Part shown: positions 24,481 to 30,979 of the stretch, piece by piece | How the letters are laid out: the number at the start of each line of letters is the position of its first letter | Position numbering within the stretch: the stretch's first letter is position 1 | Source of the DNA: Acetobacter sp. | Lineage (GTDB): Bacteria > Pseudomonadota > Alphaproteobacteria > RF32 > CAG-239 | Direction of reading: 5' to 3' | DNA length: 39,413 bases | Assembly (NCBI GenBank): GCA_023665325.1 | Contig: JAMPED010000016.1 | Span: forward strand, 1 to 39,413 | Position numbers and translations under genes: made by a program | Notes under the pieces: generated by a model | The model's input: only the letters and a program-made list of their open reading frames with translations | The model's database searches: none | Told to the model about the DNA's origin: nothing

Positions 24481-24702
24481 TTAAAACTCAATTTCTTCTA
24501 TATCGTTGCCATCAATACCGTATGGTGCAACCTCTATTTCGTGAACAGATACCGCCTCGTAGTTTATGCTGTTAACATTACAGTATTCGGCAATCTGCTC
24601 CAAGTTATCAAATACAAGTAGCTCATCTACTAGATTATACTCAAAGTCAGTATTACCCTCCAGTGATATTGCATAAGCGATTTGAGATTTCTTTTTATTC
24701 AT
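24481..24702 (-). CDS. Small acidic protein
   Basis: 73 residues, start MNKKKSQIAYAISLEGNTDF, about 20 bases after the predicted start point of the promoter at 24729-24757. Strongly acidic C-terminus (APYGIDGNDIEEIEF). The stop is 1 base before the exonuclease ATG. It is the first gene of its transcript. No family is recognised. Confidence 0.65.
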   Translation of the reverse strand: MNKKKSQIAYAISLEGNTDFEYNLVDELLVFDNLEQIAEYCNVNSINYEAVSVHEIEVAPYGIDGNDIEEIEF

Positions 24703-24728
24703 ATTGTACCGCCTTCCTTTATAATTTT

Positions 24729-24757
24729 ATTATACAATATGTTAACTAAAAAATCAA
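24729..24757 (-). promoter_or_regulatory. Sigma-70-type promoter within replication block
   Basis: Minus strand reads TTGATT (24757-24752), a 17-base spacer, then a perfect TATAAT (24734-24729). A GAAGG-type ribosome binding site and ATG 24702 follow. It would drive the genes from 24702 down to the large terminase. Confidence 0.7.
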
Positions 24758-24768
24758 GTAATTGTAAA

Positions 24769-25023
24769 TTATTCTTTACAATCTTTTTCTTCAGGCTTTT
24801 CCTCCATAACTTCTTCCATAGCTTCGCGTTCTCTAGTTATCTTCGCTTCAGCTAAACATTTCTTAGCTGTAGCTTCCAGTACGCCGTTTAAGTATTTGCG
24901 AAATTGCTTTGCAACTTTACCGTTCTTATTCTTGAGGACCTCAAACGCTTCGTGCTCTGTCATTGGAAACTTAAAACTCACAGTTAACACTACAATAGTT
25001 TTATCTTTAGAATTCTTGGCCAT
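24769..25023 (-). CDS. Hypothetical helical protein
   Basis: 84 residues, start MAKNSKDKTIVVLTVSFKFP. A short beta-like N-terminus precedes a basic helical part (HEAFEVLKNKNGKVAKQFRK) and an acidic tail. It overlaps the next upstream gene by 17 bases and is the last gene before the promoter at 24729-24757. No family is recognised. Confidence 0.6.
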   Translation of the reverse strand: MAKNSKDKTIVVLTVSFKFPMTEHEAFEVLKNKNGKVAKQFRKYLNGVLEATAKKCLAEAKITREREAMEEVMEEKPEEKDCKE

Positions 25024-25345
25024 CGTCTTTACTGTCTTCCTTTCTTAGTTCTTTTAGATTATAGTCATCCAATATGTAAAAGCCTATAAAATTAACAGCA
25101 TCTTTAAAATCTTGCTTGGCTTTTATATCGTGAGGGTTATAGAATGCACTTAAACCAGTCTCCACCGCTTTTAGTAGTATACCTATAGGTAAATTTACCT
25201 CACCTTTAACTTTGATTAGAGACCCACCCATCATTAGTAATTCGATTATGCGGTCCCATACTACCTTTATGGCGTCGTCATAAAAAAGTTCGTTGTCATA
25301 ATCGGACCTAAACTTTTCTTTTATTTCATTAAATATAGAAGTCAA
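25007..25345 (-). CDS. Hypothetical, possibly nucleotide-metabolism-like helical protein
   Basis: 112 residues. The start is TTG 25345 (MTSIFNEIKEKFRSDYDNEL), supported by AGGGG six bases upstream; no ATG occurs before about residue 38. The helical order with DFKDAVNFIGFYILDD near the end recalls small all-alpha NTP pyrophosphohydrolase-like phage proteins, in which a D-x-x-N/D-x-x-x-Y helix closes the fold. The typical E-x-x-E metal motif is not clear, so I leave the function open. It overlaps the sigma-like gene by 17 bases. Confidence 0.5.
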   Translation of the reverse strand: MTSIFNEIKEKFRSDYDNELFYDDAIKVVWDRIIELLMMGGSLIKVKGEVNLPIGILLKAVETGLSAFYNPHDIKAKQDFKDAVNFIGFYILDDYNLKELRKEDSKDDGQEF

Positions 25346-25961
25346 TCTTTTCCCCTATGTTATCCCTATAATATATTTTTGCCCTATGTATTCTGTTTCT
25401 TATAGCCTCATAAGACACACCCTCTTGCTTCGCCAGCTCCAACATAGATATGGGATGCCCATAAGGGGGGAGTCCCCAAACTTTCTTAATAGTATCTCTT
25501 ACTAATTTTTTAGGAAACCTATCAATAACTTTAATTAGCACACGTAAGTTGAAAAATTTTTCGAGATTATCCTCTACAGAATGTGTATCCATTATATTAA
25601 CTAGAACGTATTCCTTGGTAGTAACTTTCCCGTACCCGTCACTGAGAGATGTATAGTAATCATTGCATACCTTACTGCGCACTTTTGGTAGTAATACATT
25701 TTTAGGGAAAGATAATGCAAATAAATAACTCGGCAAGGATTTTAAGAGATGTGCTCTGATTACTTTTACTGCATATGTCGAAAAGCTATATTCGCAATAT
25801 GGTTTATAGTAAAGGCTTGCTCTACATAATCCTTCATAAGCTATAGCCTGGATATCTTCAAAATAAACTTTTGCGTTCTTTTTAATGAAATCCTCTGCCA
25901 CCTTATGTGCAAGCCTTCTATTCTCTAAAATTAGTTTTTGTTGAATTGGAGTTAATTTCAT
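25329..25961 (-). CDS. Phage sigma-70-family factor
   Basis: 210 residues. The region 2-like part at about 15-75 has ENRRLAHKVAEDFIKK, then FEDIQAIAYEGLCRASLYYK and FSTYAVKVIRAHLLKSLPSY, which matches the layout of the core-binding and -10-recognition helices of sigma factors (D-x-x-Q/Q-A-x-x-G-L and F-S-T-Y-A). The C-terminal helix-turn-helix (about 172-200, MLELAKQEGVSYEAIRNRIH) fits region 4, which reads the -35 box. Region 3 is short. It should redirect host RNA polymerase to phage promoters, perhaps the late ones. A zinc anti-sigma-like protein is encoded at 20796-21272. It could instead act as a weak or auxiliary sigma. Confidence 0.8.
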   Translation of the reverse strand: MKLTPIQQKLILENRRLAHKVAEDFIKKNAKVYFEDIQAIAYEGLCRASLYYKPYCEYSFSTYAVKVIRAHLLKSLPSYLFALSFPKNVLLPKVRSKVCNDYYTSLSDGYGKVTTKEYVLVNIMDTHSVEDNLEKFFNLRVLIKVIDRFPKKLVRDTIKKVWGLPPYGHPISMLELAKQEGVSYEAIRNRIHRAKIYYRDNIGEKIDFYI

Positions 25962-25966
25962 TATAC

Positions 25967-26353
25967 CTATTTATCGCTCATATCTAAAAACATTGTTTTA
26001 TACTCTGGGTGTTCCATTAGATAGAATTCTATGATTGCTAGCATATTCCAACCACAATGGAATAAGTGAGGTAATCTAGTCTCTTCATCAAATTCTTGCC
26101 CTGCTTGAAATTTCATCCAATGGCGCATTAGACTTTCAGCATATCTTATTTTTCCATTCTCAACCAATTTCCAATTATCAGTTTTTGGGTATTTCTTAGT
26201 ACCGAAAGCTATACACGCACCTATACCTAACAGCGCACTAGCAAAAATACTAGTCACTGTACCTACCATAGGTTTACCATTGTCATATTTTTTGCCCTTA
26301 CCATCATCCGTTAGGTCATAGCTTATTGAATGTTGTTTTACTTTATCTGTCAT
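25967..26353 (-). CDS. dATP/dGTP diphosphohydrolase-like (DUF5664) protein
   Basis: 128 residues. It shows the characteristic run KYDNGKPM near the N-terminus, FGTKKYPKTDNWKLVENGKI in the middle and RHWMKFQAGQEFDEETRLPH followed by HCGWNMLAIIEFYL. These contain the acidic residues and the His and Asn of this MazG-like phage family. Its members hydrolyse dATP or dGTP, or tune dNTP pools during infection. The substrate here is not proven. It abuts the sigma-like gene (5 bases). Confidence 0.75.
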   Translation of the reverse strand: MTDKVKQHSISYDLTDDGKGKKYDNGKPMVGTVTSIFASALLGIGACIAFGTKKYPKTDNWKLVENGKIRYAESLMRHWMKFQAGQEFDEETRLPHLFHCGWNMLAIIEFYLMEHPEYKTMFLDMSDK

Positions 26354-26356
26354 TTA

Positions 26357-26437
26357 TTAAAACTTACCCCCTCTACTAATATAAACATTAAGCCTAATCA
26401 CTAATATTAAAAGAAAAAATAATATAATAGCTTCCAT
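26357..26437 (-). CDS. 26-residue membrane peptide
   Basis: Start MEAIILFFLLILVIRLNVYI, ends SRGGKF. It is one hydrophobic helix with a positive end. ATG 26437 lies 3 bases after the stop of the previous gene and has GAAGGGCGG about 7 bases upstream. Its stop is 3 bases before the next ATG, so it fits the operon exactly. Such micropeptides can be membrane anchors or inhibitors; no family is recognised. Confidence 0.5.
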   Translation of the reverse strand: MEAIILFFLLILVIRLNVYISRGGKF

Positions 26438-26440
26438 TAT

Positions 26441-26734
26441 CTACCGCCCTTCTTTCTTTCTTTCTTTATTCACTTGTATCTGTTCAATCTCTGTTATTAT
26501 AGGCAGAATTTCTTTCAAATCCCTGACTTTAACCTTAGAAATAAAATCATCCTTGTAATAAAAACTAACTCTAAAAGTTTCTATAATAGGACTTATGTTT
26601 GTCTTTATTGAAAATTCTCGCCAAAGGTACATTATTTGTTGAGTTAACTTAATAGCTTCTTTAAGGTCAAGTGCCTTTATTAAAAGAATAGCTAACGCAA
26701 CTTTTTTGGGGAGCTTATCAAATACATTAGCCAT
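26441..26734 (-). CDS. Hypothetical helical protein
   Basis: 97 residues from ATG 26734 (MANVFDKLPKKVALAILLIK). A TTG 18 bases upstream is in frame but lies inside the helicase gene; the ATG overlaps the helicase stop (ATGGCTAA), as in translational coupling. It is helical and basic at the end (NKERKKEGR). It lies directly downstream of the DnaB-like gene and could be a small accessory partner. No family is recognised. Confidence 0.6.
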   Translation of the reverse strand: MANVFDKLPKKVALAILLIKALDLKEAIKLTQQIMYLWREFSIKTNISPIIETFRVSFYYKDDFISKVKVRDLKEILPIITEIEQIQVNKERKKEGR

Positions 26735-27626
26735 TGTAAGACCTACTTTCAAGCCTCAAGTTCAATCGCTCATCTAATGTATATTTATATGTTATATTTT
26801 TAAGATGTCCATATCTATTCTTCGTCAACGTTACTAAAATTTTTCTACCACTTTCTTCTTCAATACCCATCAGAGTTATTACTACATCTGCATCTTCTTC
26901 TATACTTCCAGACCCCTTACCTTTAATACGGGTTCCATCTTTTTCTTTTCCATATTTCGCATCACTTTGAGATTGCCTACCTGCTTGAGAGCACACAATA
27001 ATTCTCTTTCCTGTGTCTCGCGCATAAGTTTGTAACTCTCTTGACGCGTAAGTTATATTTTCATATTCACTACCGAGACCTTTAATCCTCTGGATATAAT
27101 CTACCACTACATATTCATACTCTGGAAAAGTATCTAACATTTCAGTTATATCCTCAATGAATGCCCCGCCAGTTTCGCATATATCAATATTTCTTAGATA
27201 AGAGTAAGTTTCGTCTTCGATAAAGCTATCTAGTATATAATTGGCAGTATCTCTTTGCTTAGCATATAATTCTTTTATCTTTTGTGAACTAACACCAGTT
27301 AATGTTTTAATCTGACGTTCCATTAAAAGCCCTGCGCCCATCTCACAAGTGCATATCATAACCTTTTTACCTTGCTTGGCTAAGTTGCAGGCTATTATCT
27401 GACCTACCAGCGACTTCCCAGTATTTTGTTCCGCCACTACAAAAGTAATAGACCCTTTGCGAATAGTCTCTACAGCGTCATCCAGGATTTCTATGCCATA
27501 CACAGTATCACCTTGAGATATCCTCTCTTCAAGGTCTTGTTTAATTTCTTCAACCCCGCTCAATAGAGGTACGGGCTTAAGAGGTTTTCGTGTATGTTTG
27601 CTATTCCTTCGCTGTTGGTCTGACAT
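26727..27626 (-). CDS. DnaB-like replicative helicase core
   Basis: 299 residues. The RecA-type domain has Walker A AEQNTGKS at 65-72, the RecA-like CEMG at about 94-97, Walker B VVVDYIQR with Asp176, an arginine-rich segment GRQSQSDAKYGKEKDGTRIK (216-235), and SGSIEEDADVVITL near 239-252, which is the usual DnaB/DnaC-type sensor region. Only about 45 residues precede this core, so the DnaG-binding N-terminal helical domain of host DnaB is missing. It unwinds the fork ahead of the polymerase. The loader-like gene 27637-28200 is immediately upstream in the operon. Confidence 0.88.
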   Translation of the reverse strand: MSDQQRRNSKHTRKPLKPVPLLSGVEEIKQDLEERISQGDTVYGIEILDDAVETIRKGSITFVVAEQNTGKSLVGQIIACNLAKQGKKVMICTCEMGAGLLMERQIKTLTGVSSQKIKELYAKQRDTANYILDSFIEDETYSYLRNIDICETGGAFIEDITEMLDTFPEYEYVVVDYIQRIKGLGSEYENITYASRELQTYARDTGKRIIVCSQAGRQSQSDAKYGKEKDGTRIKGKGSGSIEEDADVVITLMGIEEESGRKILVTLTKNRYGHLKNITYKYTLDERLNLRLESRSYNG

Positions 27627-27636
27627 TTGTATCTCT

Positions 27637-28200
27637 TTATAAGCTATTCAACTCTGGAAATCTCATTAGTAAACTCTTAACATCCATCGATGTATTCCAT
27701 AATTCCTTAGGGATACTTGATACGTACTCTAATGCGGTTTCAAAGTCTTCAATAGTGAAAGGATTTATGGCTACCTTGGGCCTTTCTTTAACTATATAAC
27801 CCTTCTTTTTGTTATATACCCACCCGTCAGGTGGAATTAAATGCTTATTATGTGTCCCTTTGCTATATAGTTTCAACTTAGCTTTACAGTCAGCTTCTTC
27901 CACGTTTGTTTCAAGATATTCTATATAGCTTGTCAAGCATTCAAAGGCTTCTTTCAAATATGTATCGCCAAACTTTGTTCGCAATATTTTATACTGAAAC
28001 GGCATTAATCTAACTTTACCCTTCGGGTCTTCTTCGAGATTTGTGTTATAATATTTTACACGCCCTGTTGAAGTGTACCTTGGCAACAACTCTGAATAAA
28101 GATTTTTTGCTTGTAGTGGGCTAAGGTTTAATATTAAATCTATTAATAAATCGTAAGTATCATTACCCCTTACGAGCTGTTTCTCACCTTTTTTAGTCAA
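27637..28200 (-). CDS. Helicase loader-like (DnaD/replication O type) protein
   Basis: 187 residues. Start is TTG 28200 (MTKKGEKQLVRGNDTYDLLI) with GGAG about 11 bases upstream; no ATG occurs before residue 66. The central phrase LMPFQYKILRTKFGDTYLKE then CLTSYIEYLE has the shape of the C-terminal DnaD or phage replication-protein motif, which is used to load helicase. A basic, aromatic C-terminal end follows. It lies 10 bases upstream of the DnaB-like gene, the normal place for its loader. Function is inferred; I am not certain of the family. Confidence 0.65.
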   Translation of the reverse strand: MTKKGEKQLVRGNDTYDLLIDLILNLSPLQAKNLYSELLPRYTSTGRVKYYNTNLEEDPKGKVRLMPFQYKILRTKFGDTYLKEAFECLTSYIEYLETNVEEADCKAKLKLYSKGTHNKHLIPPDGWVYNKKKGYIVKERPKVAINPFTIEDFETALEYVSSIPKELWNTSMDVKSLLMRFPELNSL

Positions 28201-28267
28201 CGGTAAATATACTCCACGTAATTATTAGCGCAAACACTGATAAAAATACCATATAATCTAATAACAT
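28193..28267 (-). CDS. 24-residue membrane peptide
   Basis: Start MLLDYMVFLSVFALIITWSI, ends FTVD. One hydrophobic helix with a short acidic start. The stop overlaps the TTG start of the loader-like gene. The ATG is 1 base after the stop of the gene before, with AAGGA further upstream. Plausible but very short; it may simply keep ribosomes moving between two genes. Confidence 0.35.
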   Translation of the reverse strand: MLLDYMVFLSVFALIITWSIFTVD

Positions 28268-28268
28268 A

Positions 28269-28580
28269 TCATACAATTTCCTTAAAGATATTTAGCAACA
28301 AGTCTACCCTATGCTTGTAAGTCTTCTTAAATTTCAACTTATAAGGAGCACAGATTAAAAAATAATTTTCACCCACAATAAGCTCATTCAAAACATCTTG
28401 CTGTATATCTGTTGGTACGTAAATTCTTATCGTATTACTACCGCCAAAGAACTCTGTTGCCGTGTAAGTTTGAAGTTGAATAACTAATGCTTCACCTACA
28501 TAATCCCAATCCTTCAGGGTACCATAATAGTAGCAACGAGTAAGATATTTAAGGTTATGGTTGCTGTCGTTCTTGAGCAT
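28269..28580 (-). CDS. Possible OB-fold (single-strand DNA-binding-like) protein
   Basis: 103 residues, start MLKNDSNHNLKYLTRCYYYG. It alternates beta strands: YVGEALVIQLQTYTATEFFG, then IRIYVPTDI, then GENYFLICAPYKLKFKKTYK and HRVDLLLNI. This resembles an OB-fold such as a single-strand DNA-binding protein, with aromatic residues on the expected strands. The acidic C-terminal tail of typical SSB is absent. It lies in the replication block between two helicase-loader-like genes. Inference only. Confidence 0.5.
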   Translation of the reverse strand: MLKNDSNHNLKYLTRCYYYGTLKDWDYVGEALVIQLQTYTATEFFGGSNTIRIYVPTDIQQDVLNELIVGENYFLICAPYKLKFKKTYKHRVDLLLNIFKEIV

Positions 28581-28902
28581 CTTTACCCTTGGATAGTTTA
28601 TTCCTTATATATTTCGCTATATTATTCGGGCATTGTTGTTTATTTGTTAGCAACAATCTATCTAATCGATATAAAGCCTTATCAACTTTTTCTTTGCCGA
28701 ACTCATTCACTAACTCTTTGTATTCAGCTTCTAATAATTCAAACTTAAAGAAGAAACAACGTTTCGGCAAACCTAATTCTTTTCGAACTTTTGCAAGCTC
28801 TAAAATAAATCTACTAAGTAATAAATTATTAGTTCTTATCAAAACTTGAGTTCTTTTTATTTCGTCTGAAATATGCTCTAATTGATTGCTGTTGTTTTCC
28901 AT
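28555..28902 (-). CDS. Helicase loader-related (DnaD-like) helical protein
   Basis: 115 residues, start MENNSNQLEHISDEIKRTQV. The first 45 residues form a coiled-coil-like helix. Residues of about 54-80 (LLEAEYKELVNEFGKEKVDK) carry the E-Y-x-x-L-V-x-x-F-G-x-x-x-V pattern seen in DnaD or replication O C-terminal domains. A basic C-terminus follows (YIRNKLSKGKDAQERQQP). The gene at 27637-28200 has the same type of motif, so one may be the loader and the other a primosome partner. It overlaps the OB-fold-like gene by 26 bases. Confidence 0.55.
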   Translation of the reverse strand: MENNSNQLEHISDEIKRTQVLIRTNNLLLSRFILELAKVRKELGLPKRCFFFKFELLEAEYKELVNEFGKEKVDKALYRLDRLLLTNKQQCPNNIAKYIRNKLSKGKDAQERQQP

Positions 28903-28981
28903 AAGTCTTAATTAATTCGTAGTTCAGCTTTAAAATGTAAGGAAAATAATCTAAGTCGGCATTAAACTTTCTAATACTCAT

Positions 28982-29010
28982 ATTATAAAACAAATCCTTT
29001 TAAATTTAAA
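28982..29010 (-). promoter_or_regulatory. Candidate promoter for replication genes
   Basis: Minus strand reads TTTAAA (29010-29005), a 17-base spacer, then a perfect TATAAT (28987-28982). The -35 box matches consensus at four of six positions. The predicted start near 28975 gives a leader of about 70 bases before ATG 28902. Confidence 0.4.
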
Positions 29011-29069
29011 GTATACCCTATAGATTAGTAATAAACCACCCTATTGTTATTATCGTTCAAAACCTTATT

Positions 29070-29402
29070 CTACTTATTACTTAACGCAATCGTAGTGGTC
29101 CAACCACCAATGAATTCTTTTACTTCATCCAGAATATCATTGAATTCAGCCTTGACCTCATCGTATGCTTTTCTTAAATCCTGTGCAGTAATATTACCTC
29201 GTTTCTTAGCCTGAAATGCTTCCTTTTTCTCAACTTCTTTTTTAGATGCTGTAGGCTTCGCCCCTGATTTTACAGCCTTACCGAAACATTTATCGCACTT
29301 GGCTTTGTCTGGATTATTTTTAAACCATTGAGCTAGCTTTTCTGGTTTGTCGCTCAAATCTATTTCTTCGCCACAAACTGCGCATTTAACTGTATCTGCC
29401 AT
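29070..29402 (-). CDS. Zinc-ribbon protein
   Basis: 110 residues, start MADTVKCAVCGEEIDLSDKP. Cys7, Cys10, Cys36 and Cys39 (CAVC and CDKC) form a treble-clef or ribbon-like zinc site. The middle (about 45-75) is basic, with SGAKPTASKKEVEKKEAFQA, and could bind nucleic acid. A helical end follows, DLRKAYDEVKAEFNDILDEV. It is the only gene between the promoter at 29563-29591 and the replication block, so it may be abundant. Function unknown. Confidence 0.7.
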   Translation of the reverse strand: MADTVKCAVCGEEIDLSDKPEKLAQWFKNNPDKAKCDKCFGKAVKSGAKPTASKKEVEKKEAFQAKKRGNITAQDLRKAYDEVKAEFNDILDEVKEFIGGWTTTIALSNK

Positions 29403-29562
29403 TTATTATTCCTTTCTGCCGTATAGGCATTCGTAAATTATTTAAAGAAAAGGCTGGTTAGATTTAATTGGAGGAAAGGAGAAAGGATTATGAGTAGTAT
29501 TACCTGCCAGCCTCAGGTGTTATGAAAAACATCTTGATTAGCATCCTTGTCTCTATATTATC
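29403..29562 (-). promoter_or_regulatory. Long leader with possible attenuator
   Basis: The transcript from the promoter below has about 155 untranslated bases before ATG 29402. A 14-codon frame, MLIKMFFITPEAGR, runs from 29544 to 29500. Its last codons contain GGCTGG (29512-29507), which can pair with CCAGCC (29457-29452). That second arm is followed by TTTTCTTT, a terminator-like end. The loop would be 49 bases. This looks like a leader-peptide attenuator, but the weak ribosome site and long loop make it uncertain. Confidence 0.35.
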
Positions 29563-29591
29563 ATTATAAAATATAAAAATTCTTTTGTCAA
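29563..29591 (-). promoter_or_regulatory. Perfect sigma-70 promoter for zinc-ribbon and replication genes
   Basis: Minus strand reads TTGACA (29591-29586), exactly 17 bases, then TATAAT (29568-29563). Both hexamers are full consensus. It lies downstream of the lysis cassette and of copy B of the 45-base element. Confidence 0.85.
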
Positions 29592-29664
29592 TCTTTTATT
29601 AAGCTTTTGTTACATTAGGGGGATTGTTTTTATCTTTACACAAAATCTGAACTAGTTTAAACTC

Positions 29665-29709
29665 TAAAAATACCAGACAAGTTCTTTAAAAAGAGTAGTG
29701 CCCATCCTT
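29665..29709 (-). repeat. 45-base element, copy B
   Basis: Non-coding element matching 22202-22246 at 38 of 45 positions with no gap. It begins 4 bases after the stop codon of the 61-residue gene (29714) with AAGGATGGGC and ends ATTTTTA. The front dyad seen in copy A is not kept here. The base-identical core is ACTACTCTTTT. It lies about 75 bases upstream of the -35 box of the promoter at 29563-29591. Confidence 0.75.
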
Positions 29710-29713
29710 CTCC

Positions 29714-29899
29714 CTATCTATGAAAACTTCCAAAGGCTCCGCCAGATAAATCATCGATATAATTTATTACACGAGATTGTTTGAGCTTTTTAAATTCTTC
29801 TTCAGTCGCATAGATAAATTCGTCGTCTCGCTTTTCTTCGACAATATCTATAACATTAATCATATTACTTGGTGTTAATTCTAATTTATAAAATAGCAT
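29714..29899 (-). CDS. Small hypothetical protein
   Basis: 61 residues, start MLFYKLELTPSNMINVIDIV, with AAAGGG about 14 bases upstream. The region 25-45 is acidic and Lys-rich (EKRDDEFIYATEEEFKKLKQ). It follows the NlpC/P60-like gene by 2 bases and ends the lysis cassette; the 45-base element starts 4 bases after its stop. No family is recognised. Confidence 0.6.
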   Translation of the reverse strand: MLFYKLELTPSNMINVIDIVEEKRDDEFIYATEEEFKKLKQSRVINYIDDLSGGAFGSFHR

Positions 29900-29901
29900 A
29901 G

Positions 29902-30441
29902 TTAATTGGTATACCCTTTCATTTCTCTATCTTTACTGTCACTCAAAGCCCATCGGAATAATTCTGCGGGGCTGACTACTTCCTGTTTAATAGGACTGCC
30001 TATTACCTTATTAGCGTACTGGCTACAGATTAAACCATACTTACTTCCATCACTTCCATCTTGTAATAGATAATCAAGTATAATATCTTTACCATATGGA
30101 TAGTGTACAAAACTTTCTGCTGTGTCTAAGCTAATAATGAAAGGATAAAAGAAATACGATGTGTCTTTTTTCTTTTCGCTTTTTAGATAGTCTGTTATTA
30201 ACCAGCGTCTTACGCCCGATGGAATAGTTTTTTTATTTATTTTAACGATTTCAGTAGTACTCTCATATATATAGTTATTAAACACTACAGCCACGTGACT
30301 AGGTACCTGTTCATATGAGTGTTGCCTAGTCTTAGCCTGTATTATTTTACTAATAAATGAAGTGCCGAAACAAAATAATAGACCTGATTTATTTGGGTAT
30401 ATATGCTTTCTTAATTCATCTGCCTTGAATAATTCTACCAT
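29902..30441 (-). CDS. Permuted NlpC/P60-like (YiiX-type) protein
   Basis: 179 residues, start MVELFKADELRKHIYPNKSG. The order of candidate catalytic residues, His49 (VPSHVAVVF), Glu60 (YIYESTTE) and Cys139 (YGLICSQYANKVIG), is that of circularly permuted papain-fold NlpC/P60 enzymes. The phrase LLFCFGTSFISKIIQAKTRQ preceding the His is typical of the YiiX group. Such proteins cut peptide, amide or acyl bonds, often in the cell wall or lipids. It lies 460 bases downstream of the amidase gene. No signal peptide is visible, so it would need a holin or act inside the cell. Confidence 0.7.
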   Translation of the reverse strand: MVELFKADELRKHIYPNKSGLLFCFGTSFISKIIQAKTRQHSYEQVPSHVAVVFNNYIYESTTEIVKINKKTIPSGVRRWLITDYLKSEKKKDTSYFFYPFIISLDTAESFVHYPYGKDIILDYLLQDGSDGSKYGLICSQYANKVIGSPIKQEVVSPAELFRWALSDSKDREMKGYTN

Positions 30442-30738
30442 TTAAACATCTCCAATATCTTGCAAGAGTTCATCTAATAAATTATTATTGTTGCGGATAT
30501 TTTTAACTATACTTGCAACGCTCCCTTTTGTTGCACTAGCCTCGGGTAATAGCGTGTTAATAATTTTTGCTATAGTAACGTTCGATAACCTCTTTGGTAG
30601 TAACACCTTAGTTATTTCTATCTGGCTCATATTATCAACATCCTTTACTTGAGACAATGTGTAGTTAAGTAGCCTGCAAAATACTTGAGTGTCAATAAGG
30701 TTATCACTTATTACTTGTCTTCTTACTGTATTAGACAT
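30442..30738 (-). CDS. Hypothetical helical protein
   Basis: 98 residues, start MSNTVRRQVISDNLIDTQVF, with a GGGAG binding site. Helical pattern throughout (SQIEITKVLLPKRLSNVTIA), with two repeats of the phrase x-V-T/K-I-A-K-I-I-N-type content. It could be a small DNA-binding or adaptor protein. It overlaps the membrane-protein gene by 8 bases and touches the NlpC/P60-like gene. No family is recognised. Confidence 0.6.
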   Translation of the reverse strand: MSNTVRRQVISDNLIDTQVFCRLLNYTLSQVKDVDNMSQIEITKVLLPKRLSNVTIAKIINTLLPEASATKGSVASIVKNIRNNNNLLDELLQDIGDV

Positions 30739-30979
30739 TTCTTATACTCCCATAATTCAATTTATTATAAATCTTTTCTATGCTTGTCCCCGTATCAAAC
30801 AAGATATTAAAACTTAATTCTCTTTGATTATTAAAATGAGTGTGTAAAAATATTATCAGCGGTAGAATAATTAATACCAGAATTAATATAGTTGTATGTA
30901 TAACAACCTTATACACATCATCTCTATCAAGGTCAAGCTCTTTTTCTTCCATTAAATAGTTATCTTCAAAGAATATCAT
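30731..30979 (-). CDS. One-helix membrane protein, holin or spanin candidate
   Basis: 82 residues from ATG 30979, or 73 from the internal ATG (MEEKELDLDRDDVYKVVIHT). One long hydrophobic segment, about 27-47 (VIHTTILILVLIILPLIIFL), follows an acidic front, and a soluble C-terminal half follows it. It starts directly after the amidase stop and is followed by a short gene and the NlpC/P60-like gene. That fits a holin or signal-anchored lysis factor. A single helix also fits an accessory membrane protein. No family is recognised. Confidence 0.55.
   Translation of the reverse strand: MIFFEDNYLMEEKELDLDRDDVYKVVIHTTILILVLIILPLIIFLHTHFNNQRELSFNILFDTGTSIEKIYNKLNYGSIRNV

Noticed and set aside
28829..28981. 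50-codon frame MSIRKFNADLDYFPYILKLN
   Set aside because: It overlaps the next gene by 74 bases in another frame and starts at or before the predicted start point of the nearby promoter. Its ribosome site is too far (13 bases).
29665..29709. tRNA, CRISPR or ribozyme at the repeated element
   Set aside because: No cloverleaf, no regularly spaced direct repeats, and no known ribozyme core. The two copies are far apart.
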